DNA of 64,000 bases from Daucus carota subsp. sativus. Lineage: Eukaryota; Streptophyta; Magnoliopsida; Apiales; Apiaceae. Position numbers and translations under genes: made by a program. Positions 1 through 10,755 of the stretch are shown here, in pieces (position 1 is the stretch's first letter; every line of letters starts with the position of its first letter). The notes below the pieces were generated by a model. That model had not been told where the DNA came from. It did not search any database and worked only from the letters and a program-made list of their open reading frames with translations. The stretch is from the NCBI RefSeq assembly GCF_001625215.2, contig NC_030387.2, positions 33,751,606 to 33,815,605 of the forward strand, written 5' to 3'.

Positions 1-227
1 CTTTAATCTGTGTCTCAATTTCATAATAATTTGTATGATACCTGAACTCACAGAACGTAAATATATCCCACTTCGGGCAAATTTTTGAAGTTTCCAAGCA
101 CAACTCCTGATTTGAGTATTGAGAAACTGAATAGTTCTGGTTGGTTTATCTGTAAAAGGATAAAGCTTGATTTTTTTCCGTGTTTTGCCTCTAAAATAAT
201 GAAATTGTATATGCTTGATACTTTCAG

Positions 228-1840
228 GAAACTATTTCCGGATACGCAGTGCTTTTAAATTTGGTGCCCGCAAACTTGGTAATATCCTTAGTTTGCCAAG
301 GGACAGACTTGCTGAAGAGATAATGAATTTCTTCGAGAACACTCTGGAGAGGCATGGACGCAAAAATGCTCCAGATATATCTGCTGATGAGCTTGAGAGG
401 TTACCAGTTACGGTATATTCGAATGATGAAGTACATCTGAACAAATTCAATGGAAATCTTGTTCACGATATGTTGGGGTTGGAAGATAATATCAGGTATG
501 CATCAAGAAATGAGCCAGACAGGTATTCGAACAGCACAGTATCTTCACAGATGGTGCAAGCAAGCCCAGAAGGAACCTTGGGAGGTCACTATGAAAAAGA
601 GTATGATGAGCTCGTCACAGATAGGTGTCTGCACTTGCAGAACACAAATTCAGAACCTAATTTTTCATCGCCTGGGAGAGATAACTGTGATTCTTTCTCA
701 ACAAACTTCAAGGCAGGATGTTTTGGTGAATCGGCAATCTCTAGTCAAGAGGATATTCTCTCAGATGGTCCATCTGTTGATTTTAAAAAGAAAACCTTGG
801 ATGACAATTTAGATGATACTGAAGGTGTGAACCTTGCAGACCTTAGTGGGGATTATGATAGTCACATAAGAAGTCTCCTTTATGGCCAGTGTTGCCATGG
901 ATATGCGTTATCTTCACCTGCAAAGTGTAGTACTCTTTTATCATTCCCTACTCATGTGCAGAGCAAGCCCTGGGATACTGTCCGCCAGTACTTCCCAATA
1001 CTCTGGAGGCTGAATTCCAGTGATGCAGCTTTTGTACAGCCTCCTTATGCTGTTGACAATTCTAATCAATCCACAGATGGTTTTGGTTTGGTTGAAAGGA
1101 GAAGAGCACGAGGAACAGGGACATACATTCCTCATCTGGTATTCTTTTGACTTTGTCAACAGTTATTATTTTGTGGAACTAATCTATATTTAACTGAATA
1201 CATGGTTTGAGGTACAAATACAATCCCTATTTACACGTTAATCTAATAATCGTATCTTGTGATGTGCAGACGCGTAATTCATTCAACTATCCACCCTCTC
1301 AGGTTAGGAGGAATCAATTGCAAGACACTCGCGGCCAGGTTCCGAACTACACCTACTACAACATTGTGGATTCAACTTCGCCCAGGACATTAGATGCAAA
1401 TTCTGTAAGAACTAATTCATTTGAAGGAGGTGACCAAATGAGTGTGAAAGAACAGTCAAGTTTTGAAAAGCAAGATTCACCCAACCAACCAGTTAACTCT
1501 TATGGCAATGGAACCTCAAGGGCGAACTGGGAACTTAAGTTCGGGTCATTTGGCCCTTTGGCAGAAGGCAGTTCATTGGGTTTGAGTGAATCTGTTGCAG
1601 GGGTATCTGTTTCAAGCCCCGTGTCCTCAGCAGTGCGGAACTCCGAAGATGTAGAAGGTAACAAAGAAAGGTGGGTGATTATTACGTTTACTAAATTGAG
1701 ATTCTTAGCTTAAACGAAGATTCTTTAGATATTCTGGTGTGTGCCTAAAGCAATGTACATGTCTTTGGGCTTATTTCAGGGACGCGGAGAATTTTCTAAA
1801 CCTCCAGAATGATGAAGACTTCCCCCCTCTTTCTTCCTGA
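228..1840 (+). CDS. PAP/OAS1 substrate-binding / nucleotidyltransferase-like protein, 3' part (5' end outside window)
   Basis: Three exons fit: 228-1138, 1270-1670 and 1780-1840, stopping at TGA 1838-1840. The first follows a TTTCAG acceptor and opens with a split Gly codon leading into GNYFRIRSAFKFGARKLG, which I recognise from the end of the PAP/OAS1 substrate-binding domain of plant proteins related to non-canonical poly(A) polymerases. The rest is a low-complexity Ser/Asn/Asp-rich tail with a conserved RRRARGTGTYIPHL block and a C-terminus ending NDEDFPPLSS. Phases agree across both introns. The catalytic domain lies upstream of base 1, so activity cannot be judged. Positions 1-227 look like intron. 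The exact biological role of this subfamily is not known to me; the family call is firm, the function is inference. Confidence 0.8.
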
Positions 1841-2273
1841 ATCCCTTGTAGGGCTACATCTGTGCATGTCTTAACTTGAGGTGGATAAGTTATAGGTTCT
1901 AACTTTCAGAATGATCTTTAGAGGTTTTTTGGGTTGAACACCGTTCAAACTCTTGTCTTTTTGGTTCGTTCTCACATTAGGAACACAAATGGGAAAAAAA
2001 AAAAAGAATAGATGGATTAACTTTTTTGTAGATTGTACAATCTTCTGGTTAATTTTTTCCCTGCATCTCCTGTCTCTGATTATTATAGTCTTTGCTGTTA
2101 TGTCTTATTAGTTCTCTTCAGCGGTTAGTTTTTTGCTATAATAAATTTCAAAATGCTTGATTAAGCTGAACATTAGTTTGGCTCGGTATATTATAGTTTA
2201 TTGATACAAGTTCTGCCTTCTGGAATAGGTTAGTGAGGTTAGTGACTACTTCTTCCCCCAATGAAACGGCTCC

Positions 2274-2331
2274 TGGTGCTAGTATAGTGTGAAATAGGGC
2301 CTTGGTGCTAGTATAGTGTGAAATAGGGCCT
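2274..2331. repeat. Two exact 29-bp tandem copies
   Basis: The 29-bp unit starting TGGTGCTAGTATAGTG is repeated once, head to tail, without a mismatch. This suggests a recent slippage or template-switch event in the 3' flank of the nucleotidyltransferase-like gene. Confidence 0.9.
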
Positions 2332-2693
2332 AGATTAGCACTCCCTCTGTTGGTTCCTCTAGTCTTTATTGTGCGCTCATCATAAGAACTACTTGGTTAT
2401 TACTGCAACTTCACATTCCTCCCTTCTTTTGATCATTATGGAGTATCAAATGTGGTCTAGATTTAACTATGGTTTTTCATCACATATCCATTCAGTATAA
2501 CTTTAAACAATTGTGGAATGGAATTGGATTATGGTTCCTCACCGCGTAGAACAAGTTTCGGGGTGTTTTCACGTTTCGTACAAATGAAAACATATCGAGT
2601 CAAAATGCGATAATACTAAGAAAAAAAAAATCTTTTTGAGACTACATAAGTGTAAACTTATACGTTGATAATTGAGTTTAACGTAAACATATA

Positions 2694-2849
2694 CTCCCTC
2701 TGTGCCAAGAAGAAAAGAAAAAGAGTCGTTTTGACTTTTTACATATAATTTGAGGTGTTAAAAAAATATTTAAAAAATAATGTCTATTTTTAAAAAAAAT
2801 TCAAATTACACATAAAAAATCAAACGACTCATATTTTGAGACAGAGAAT
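2694..2849. mobile_element. Short Stowaway-like MITE, diverged
   Basis: Begins TA-CTCCCTCTGTG and ends in a diverged complement (CAGAG). Inner arms match around AGTCGTTTTGA and TCAAACGACT. The TA at the left end and the CTCCCTCNGT terminus are the plant Stowaway (Tc1/mariner) signature. The right terminus is degenerate. Confidence 0.6.
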
Positions 2850-3600
2850 TAACATTATTCTCGTAATGGACAACTTACTGAAAAACATATCATATGAGAT
2901 GACATTTTCATAACATACAACTGGTTCCGATGTGGGTATGAAATGCAAAGCCGATCGAGTTCAGGAAGGCTACGTCCTCAACGGAAACAAGATGCGGATT
3001 ATTATTTTTAGCTCCGCCATGGCTTATAGACATAGTTGCAGACCTCAGCTGCTGTATACCAATTATGAAGCAGTCTGAGCTTTTAGCTTAATGAAGTCTA
3101 ATATTGTTTATATCTCTGCGGAACTATAATCTATAAGATTGTATACGCAAAAACAGATATGGCTGCTTGCTCCAAAGGGATCACTGCTTCATCGTCGAGA
3201 AAGGAATGGCTGGGTATGCCTTCTGCGTGTAGTTTTTCATATGTACGCATATAGAAAAAACAGTCAGATAATTAATTACTAACGTAAATAATGAGAAAAC
3301 AGGCTAAGAAACAAGTTCCAAGCATATGAAAAAAAATTATTTTAACTAGACATGCGGCATATACTACACATGTACTTTTAGTTCAAATAAGCAGCTTCAT
3401 TGATTCCCTGCGATTCTGCGAATATAATGCAGATTCTCTACCGCGCAGAAGTTGACAAACTTGGAATGCGAGGAAGTCCTACGTATGTATACACAGCTAA
3501 TTATGATAATCTAATTGATCAAAGAATATGTAATGATAAATTCATAACATGTGCACCTATACATTTGCATTCCGCGCATTTGTTGTGCCTGCTAAATGCT

Positions 3601-3666
3601 GACCTAGCGCCCTATATGGATGATATGTATTAAAACTATCATATCATCCATATAGGGCGCTAGGTC
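3601..3666. repeat. Perfect 27-bp inverted repeat with 12-nt loop
   Basis: Arms 3601-3627 and 3640-3666 are exact reverse complements, starting GACCTAGCGCCC; the loop is 12 nt. It lies just past the 3' end of the decayed PPR copy. It could be the remnant of a fold-back insertion or a hairpin-forming RNA; no flanking gene or target duplication supports either. Confidence 0.9.
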
Positions 3667-3749
3667 AACAACAATTTTGTCCCTCAAGAAAATATTCTTG
3701 GACAAGAGGGAAAAGGTATACCTACAGTTATATACATTAACACCTTTAC

Positions 3750-4790
3750 CAAAACAATACCATGGCAAGGAGAGCCAACCCTGCCCTTGTAATTCAAGCA
3801 AGTGCAGTAGCATGAATGTAGTAGGGGCACCCACCGAAAAACCACAAGCAACCATCTTGTCTATAAGCACACATTCTTCATTATATTTCTTATCCTCAAA
3901 GCAGCCACGAATAAATGTGTTGTAAGTACAGTGATTTCTTACTCTTTATGGTTTCTACCACTGCTAAAGCTTTATCAACTTTTTCACACAAGCAGTATCC
4001 ATCCACGAGTGAATTGTATGTGACTATATTGAAACACTTTTTGATACTGACCAGGGCGGAAAATATTTGATCAAAGTTAAGGCAAGAAACAGAGGTCTAA
4101 TTTGATTGATAAAAAAGTACGGCCACTATATAAACACCTTGAACCAATTGAGCAATAGTAGGAAGTTAAATTTAGAGACCACTCCATGCAAATACAACAA
4201 AAAGATCATAACATTGTAGAATAATATGACACTAGACCAGAACCCTTCAAAAGATCATTTAAAAGATTTCTCACCTCATTAACTTTTAGCTCTAAAAGGC
4301 CTTGGCTAACCCCAAAAGTGCTTCTGCTTAAGAGATTGAGTCACAAGTCCACACATAGTAACTTGTAACTCCAAACGGTACTATATTGGGTTTACGACTT
4401 TCCTGTCCATATATTTGGACAATGTAAAGGCAACATGTTCAATTTAGAACGAGCTTCCCAAATAAGTGCTCAACCTCAAGAGGTTTGTGTTTGGAGCTAA
4501 ACAATGAGGTGTAGGTAACAACATTTGGCAAAAAAACAACATTTCATGATACCACAAGCAATGAAAAAGCATAATCAACTCTATTCAAGTGACAAGAAGA
4601 ATTGATGACAGTATTAATGGCAATACTTCAGCTGGAATGGTAAAAGAACAAGTAACAGTAAAGAAAGACAGCAAAATAGTATTGTTTCATTTTAACAATG
4701 GTGGAATACAGTTAATTGAAGTTAATTAACCATGGTACCAGGTCTCATTTGGAGCACATTGTCTAACACAAGAATAGCAACATGGAGCTT
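3750..4790 (-). pseudogene. Decayed RFL-type PPR copy
   Basis: On the minus strand, fragments run in the same order as the PPR gene at 5852-7706. The segment about 3757-3925 encodes a C-terminus (VLIDKMVACGFSV-type) matching VLIDEMCAHGFKA of that gene. Positions 3925-4060 match its DNA around 6590-6690, including AAGCAGTATCCATCCA. Positions 4480-4790 match about 7185-7480 near the N-terminus, including GTAACAACATT and CATAATCAACTC. No continuous frame remains and the middle repeats are missing or unrecognisable. This is a tandem duplicate that has lost function, typical of RFL clusters, which expand by local duplication. Confidence 0.75.
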
Positions 4791-4884
4791 ATTATAACTA
4801 AACCTTATTCCCCAAGAAGTAACTGTTCAAGTAGCGGATGAGGTGTCTTGGGATCAGGGTCCAAATTCAGTGGAGAAAAGAGCG

Positions 4885-5540
4885 CGAATAAAATAGAAAA
4901 CAAGTTTAATAATTAATGAATAGTTGTTGGGATTATTTACCTTTTTTCAAAAAAGGCATAAAAAAATTAAAAAATACATAGAGTCAATGAGTAGAATACA
5001 TAATATTAATTGCTAAAATATCAAGTGAAGACTGTAACAGTTGTACTTCAAGTCTGCTGCGCTTAACACTCCTTTATGCAAATTTAAACTAACTTTACAG
5101 TAAAGAGAAGTCCTAGTCGACTACGACAAAAGATAACAAACTGACAAGAGAGTGCAAGTGAATAATAATGTTGCAGACTGAATCATCATATTTAAGTATG
5201 CATGACAAAACAACTTTTGTGCAGGGAAAACAAGTTTAATAATATATGAATAGTAGTTGTGATTGATTCCATTTCTTTAGAAGAAAGTTCAGAACTACAT
5301 AGAGACGAAAAATACATATATTAAGAACTAATATATCAAGAAATAATTGTAGCGGTTCTTGTTTTTTACTTTTGCTGCACTGAACACTGCTTTATGCAAT
5401 TCTAAACTAACCCTACAGTAAAGGAAAATCCAAGTTAATTACGAGAATAGATAAGAAACTTACAAGAGAGTGCAAGTAAATAATAACTTTCCACACTGGA
5501 TCATTCCAGTATCCAGTATGTATGACAAAAACTTTTACAG
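4885..5540. repeat. Imperfect tandem duplication, unit about 345 bp
   Basis: Segment about 4885-5225 and segment about 5229-5540 share long matches in the same order: AAACAAGTTTAATAAT, a CTTTATGCAA block, TTACAGTAAAG, and GAGAGTGCAAGT followed by AATAATAA. The unit lies between the decayed and the intact PPR copies, so it probably belongs to the duplicated 3' flank of the PPR genes. Confidence 0.75.
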
Positions 5541-5851
5541 AGCAAGAATAGCAGTGTCCTATTTATTTGTCCGGAGCAGGTTCTGTAATATACAGGTGGT
5601 ATGCATCTCCCGAGAAACCAGCTTCCTGCATTTTGTCAAAGGAAACACATGCTTTTTCATGATTCTCATTTTGTAAGAAGATGCAGAGATACAACATGAC
5701 CACCATCTCGAAATTTGATATTCAACAAAATTACATATTATTAACTCCAATATCACAATTGCTATTGACATTAAATATCTTAGCAAATTATTACAAAGTT
5801 CAGGAAATTTAAAAGTATTTTGTACCTTAATAAACTCGCTCATTGATGTAG

Positions 5852-7706
5852 TCAAGGCATGAACTTCTTCTGCAAAGCAAGGAGCGCAGGGTCCTGCTCT
5901 TTTAATTGCAGCAAATCGAATAGCATGGAGGTGGTAGAGGCATCTGCTTTGAAACCATGAGCACACATCTCATCTATAAGCACACAACCTCCATCATACA
6001 TCTTATTCTTAAAGGAGCCGCGGATAAGAATGTTGTAGGTAAATTCATTAGGCAAGCAATTGTGCTCTTCCATTTCCAAAAGTATTTTATATGCTTCTTC
6101 CAACAACCCTTCTTGACAGAATCCTTGTATCATATTGTTGTAGGATATGACATTAGGCCGTAAACCCTTTATAAGAATATTTTGAAAAAGGTTTCTTGCT
6201 TCACCAACTTTGCCGTCCTTGAACAATCCATAAATCAGAACATTATAGATGCGTATGTTAGGAACTAAGCCACATGACTCCATCTTGTGAAACATGAACA
6301 TTGCTTCAACAAGAAGTCCATTCCAACAAAGTCCATACAACAAGATCCCGCATGTCACTAAACTTAGTTTAACACCTTGGTTTAACATTTTCTTATAAAA
6401 CTTATGTGCTTCATCAAGCCTACGCATACGAAATAACCCATCCAAAATAGTATTGTACGTTTCAACCGTAGGTGTTAAACCTGCCCTGGGCATTTCTCCT
6501 AAGAGATGTATAGCTGTGTCTAGTTTCATCTTCTTACAGTAACCATTGATCAATATGGTATAGGTATGAGCATCCAGGAAAATCCCCTTATTTCTCATGG
6601 TTCTGAGCACCGCTAATGCTTTATCCAATTCTCCCCTTAAGCAGTATCCATCCATGAGGGCACTATACGTGACAACGTCAGGATTTTGGCCTCTTCGAAT
6701 CATCAAATCTATCAGAACTTGAGCATCTTTGACCTTTCCATCTCTGGCATGTGCATCAACCAATATACTGTAGGTACGCTTATCTGGAGAAATTTTGTGT
6801 CTGTCCATATCTCTGAACAACTGGATAATATTGTCCCACCGACCGAGGTTGCACATACCATGAATTAATGAGTTGTAGGTTACAACATTTGGTTGAATGC
6901 CTCTCACTCATTTCGGCAAGAAGTGTCAAAGCATCATCAACTAATCCGTCTTTGGACAAACTATTAATAATAATGCTACAAGTTACTTGGCTCGGCATAC
7001 AACCTTTCGTCTCCATGTACCTAAGCAACATCATAGCCTGGGAAGTGTGGCCTGTTTTGCAGAGGCCGTCAATGATGGTTGTGAAGATGGGTGCATCAGG
7101 CTGAATCTGATTGTACTTGAGAAGGTTCTTGAAGAGAAGCTCAGCCTCGAGAAACTTGTCCTGGGATATGAGTCCCCTGATGAGAGTGGTGTAAGTAACA
7201 ACATCCGGGAGAAAACCACGCTTGAAGATGGCAGCCAACAGCGCAAAGCCATAATCAACTCGTTTTAAGTGGCAACAACAGTTGATGGTGGTGTTATAAG
7301 TAACTATATTAACAGGAATGCCAAAAGAGCACATCTTCGAAAAGACGGAGACAGCCACAGAGTAATGTTTCGTCTTGACAAGGGCGGCCAAGAGTTGAGT
7401 AAATTCGATGACAGTAGGAAGAGGTCTCATACGGAGCATTTTATCGAACAATCGAAGAGCATCATCGGGCTTATCAAAACCAACCTTACATTTCTCGCTA
7501 AGTAATTGTTGAAGTTCCGTAAGATGATTGGGTTTGTAATTAGGGTTAGGGTAAGTGGAGGACAGAGAAAATGAATGCAATCCAAGTAATGTAATAACAC
7601 GACAAGGAGTAGTAGTAATATTATTAGTACCTTGTCTTGGGAATGGAAGAAGAGTGTTTGAAGTGAAGCAAGTAGTGAAAGCCCTCCTCATTAGCATCGT
7701 CTTCAT
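5852..7706 (-). CDS. RFL-type (P-class) pentatricopeptide repeat protein, one frameshift
   Basis: ATG at 7706, TGA at 5852-5854; about 618 residues if the frame were continuous. The N-terminus (MKTMLMRRAFTTCF, Arg/Ser/Thr-rich, few acids) looks like a mitochondrial presequence. From about residue 58, tandem 35-residue P-type repeats run to the end, with VVTYTTLIRGL, PNVVTYNSLIHGMC and PDVVTYSALMDGYC motifs. The repeat style resembles Restorer-of-fertility-like PPRs, which bind mitochondrial RNA and promote its processing. Near 6901-6906 the frame slips: LLAEMSER should run into GIQPNVVTYN, but two bases of a GAGAG run are missing. The gene is therefore a recent pseudogene or the assembly has a 2-nt error. 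Everything on both sides is intact. A Stowaway/CACTA nest ends 95 bp upstream of the ATG. Confidence 0.85.
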
Positions 7707-7800
7707 CTTGCACTTGCCCTTGTTTTTAGAAACTCTGCTCCTTTGCTGTTTCTTTAAAGGAGACTGCTGCTTGTAAAGTAACCATTAGCTTTTTGATTTA

Positions 7801-8819
7801 CTCGCTCTGTCCCATTTAATAATATACGTTTCTTTTCAACTGCTCGACACACATTTCAATGCTCTTATAAAATATAGTTCCGTAACTTATTTTTGAGATT
7901 TTCTTTTTCTGAATAAAAATATAATATCCAAACTTTAATTCAGAAAAAAAAAATTTAAAAATAAATTACACAACTACACTTTAAAGTACTAGAAATATGC
8001 TAATACACATCAGTTAAAAACTGATGTCCCGGAGAATTGTAACTGATGTTACTGTGGGCGATGTTAAAGGTACCTGTCTTTAACATCATTTAATAACTGT
8101 GTCGGGTCCTTTCTGTTTTAAATTGAGTGTGTTGTGTGCGTGTTTTAGTTTGTCTGAATGTTTGTATGTGTTTTATGTTTAAGTTTGTTTTTATTTTATG
8201 TGATGTTTATTGATATATATTTGTAATGTGTTGGGTTGTAATATTTTGGGTGATTTTAATTTATGTGTGTGTGATAGTAGTTTTAATTAGTTTAATATTT
8301 TTATTTAGTTGAATAATTATAATTTTTAATATTTTAAAGTTATAATATATATATATATATGATTTATGTATTTTAATAATTTTTAATATTTTAAAATTAT
8401 ATATATATATATATATATGATTTTGTATTTTAATGATTTTGATTATATAAATATTTTATATGTATGTGTTTGTAGTTGAATGATTTTATTTTAAAGTTTT
8501 ATGTTATGTATATTGGAGGGAGATGAAATTTGTTTAAGGGAGGGAAGTTGAAATTTTCCAAGGGAAGGAAATTTTTGATAAGGGGATGGTGGAAACTTTT
8601 TTTAAACACGTACCTTAGACATCAGTTGCATAAATAACTGATGTCTAAAGTACTTTAACACATAATGATGTTGAAAGTATCTTTAACATCAAAGACATTT
8701 CTAACTGATGTCTGAAGTGTGATTTCTATTCCACTTTTTCTAGTAATGTTTACAGGAGCATTAAAGTCTGTGCCGCGTCCCCGTCCCCCAATGTATACTA
8801 CTCAGGGGGACGGAGGGAG
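7801..8819. mobile_element. Stowaway-type element split by a CACTA-like insertion
   Basis: Left end TA-CTCGCTCTGTCCC followed by a stretch ending ATATACG; right end complements it (GGGGGACGGAGGGAG-TA). The terminal match extends past 25 bp. The interior from about 7986 to 8747 is the CACTA-like element, so the Stowaway itself is only about 260 bp. Confidence 0.75.
7986..8747. mobile_element. Nonautonomous CACTA-like element with ACATCAGTT subrepeats
   Basis: Left ACTAGAAATATGC and right TTTTCTAGTAATG resemble the CACTACTAGAAA terminus of plant CACTA transposons. Subterminal zones hold alternating direct and inverted copies of ACATCAGTT and AACTGATGT, typical transposase-binding subrepeats. 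The AT-rich core has no ORF. A relative begins at 55201 with the full CACTACTAGAAA terminus. Confidence 0.7.
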
Positions 8820-8912
8820 TATAAAACATTAAATTACGGTATAATTTACAAATTTAAAATAAAATGGTATTTAGACTTTATAATTTTCCGGACTTTATAA
8901 AATAATAGATTA

Positions 8913-9349
8913 TGGGCTTGTTTGGTTTAACTTAAAAAAAGTGACTTCTTACTAAAATTAAAGAAGTAGATTAGAAGTGAAAAACAAATAAACTAATAAA
9001 ATGTTTGGATGAGCTTAAATAAGTGCTTCTTGATTAAAGTAAAAAAGTGAAGTACAAGTTAGAAGCAAGTTAAGACTTATAAGTGATTAACGTGTTTTGG
9101 AAAAAAACAGAAACTCTGAGAGAAAAGTTAGCATTTGTAACTTTTAAAAAGTGCTTCTGCTTTTTTCCACAAACGGGTCAAGAAAAGAAGAAGCCGACTT
9201 CTTTCGAAAAGAATTATTTTTCCGGTGTCCCCAACAGGCACCTGATGATATTCTCAGCTTCTTAAAAGTGCTTCTACTTGTTTACACAAACGGGTCGAAA
9301 AAAGTAAAAGGGAGAAGCAGAAGCAGCTTCAGCATACCAAACAGGGCCT
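8913..9349. mobile_element. MITE with GGGCTTGTTTGGT termini
   Basis: Left GGGCTTGTTTGGTTTA and right ACCAAACAGGGCC are imperfect inverted repeats. The interior has repeated AAGTGCTTCT and AGAAGC blocks in both orientations. The open frames at 9083-9384 are accidental. A relative with degraded ends appears at about 51960-52230, and GTTTGGCAACTT...CACGGCCCC at 55570-55805 may be another. Superfamily not certain (hAT or PIF). Confidence 0.6.
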
Positions 9350-10129
9350 ATATGAATTTGTTGAGTGTATATTGTATGTTTTAAAAGTTCTTCGTAGATT
9401 TGGAATGATTGGACCCAACTTTATACTAATTTCATAATATTTTATCTCGATATTCATATAAATTTCAAATAATATAATTCATTAGATTTATAATTATTAT
9501 TTTTATTTATGGTGTTCAAAAAGTCAGGCGATTAATCGTTGTTCGGGATTGACTCCAAGTCCAGTTTTTTATTATACTGTTATTATATTATAACACAAAT
9601 CAAATACATATAAAAACTATCTCCGAAACATATCAAAATAATCAGGACATCTTGAGTGATACACCACACGTCTTCTTGAGTCTGAGTAAGAAACTCGTTT
9701 TTTCCTTAAGGAGATGGATTGAAAGAATTTAGTCAATTAAAATTTATAAATTGCTAGAGGAAAATAATCTAATAATTTCAATAATGAATAAAAAAGTGAG
9801 TGCATTTTTTCTAATTAACTCAACTCATCCACATAAAGAGACGCCGTTGCATTTAAAGGCGATCAAAATCGAACCAAACACAAACTAAAATATAAAATAA
9901 TATTATTGGCTTCAAAACTTAATTTAGTATAAAAAAATTGACCGAGAAACAATTAACAACAAACACAAACTTAAAAATAAAAACAAAGTAAAATGGAAGC
10001 TCAAGCCTCAAGCTACACAAAAATAATAAAACTATTGAAATAACAGAGGAGTAATACATTTTGCATTTCGGCGAAAGTAACGCTACATCTTGCCATTTAC
10101 TCCAAACAAATCTATCTTGTTCCAGCTAG
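9350..10129. other. Intergenic, no gene seen
   Basis: AT-rich sequence between the MITE and the MULE. A short GCGATTAATCG motif near 9529 resembles motifs near 38000 and may mark an old element, but no ends were found. Confidence 0.5.
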
Positions 10130-10138
10130 TTTAATTAA

Positions 10139-10278
10139 GACTTAATTGCACCAAGATGGCCTCAATTATTTTTTTTTTGCAGAAAAATAGCCAATCTATA
10201 ATAATAAGCACCCAATTGACACAACTATAATTTTTTTAGCACCCGAGTGACTTCCGTCAAATCCATCTAACGGACGTT
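10139..10278. repeat. Left terminal inverted repeat of the MULE
   Basis: About 140 bp, complementary to 14747-14886. It is flanked on the outside by TTTAATTAA. Confidence 0.9.
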
Positions 10279-10755
10279 AAATTTGCAGGGTTATATGTGG
10301 AACACTTGTTTCCAACAGCTATTGCATAGAAAAGACCTGTATATATATGCCCAAATACATAAAACTGAAACCTAAACTCCAAACTAAACACTGAAGCTTA
10401 AATTGAGAATCATGTCGTATAAATGTTGAAAAACCAAAATAGACATCCATACCAACGAAAATTGTAGGAAATTGCACAGTTAATAGTACATTACTGAATA
10501 CAAACTTAAGAATGGCACATCATAATTCAATGTTGGCCTCAAAATAGCATGGCACTGTCAAAAGTTCTAGGTAAAAAGCCATAAAGTGAAGGCCAGCTAT
10601 TACAATCCCAACAACCATATGACTTGCAAATTTGTGTCATAAAACTACACACCAACCAACCAGCCCCAACAAAAAACAAAGCAGTCATGAATACATATAA
10701 TTTTGGGATATTTGCCAAAATGACCAAAAACTAAGCAAAAAAATGCTGCAAGTCT

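Larger units (their letters stand above)
1841..3740. other. 3' flank and intergenic region, no gene seen
   Basis: The 3' UTR of the upstream gene runs to an uncertain point. Two exact 29-bp tandem copies sit at 2274-2302 and 2303-2331, a short Stowaway-like MITE at 2694-2849 and a perfect hairpin at 3601-3666. The short open frames around 3400-3630 have no recognisable homology. Confidence 0.6.
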
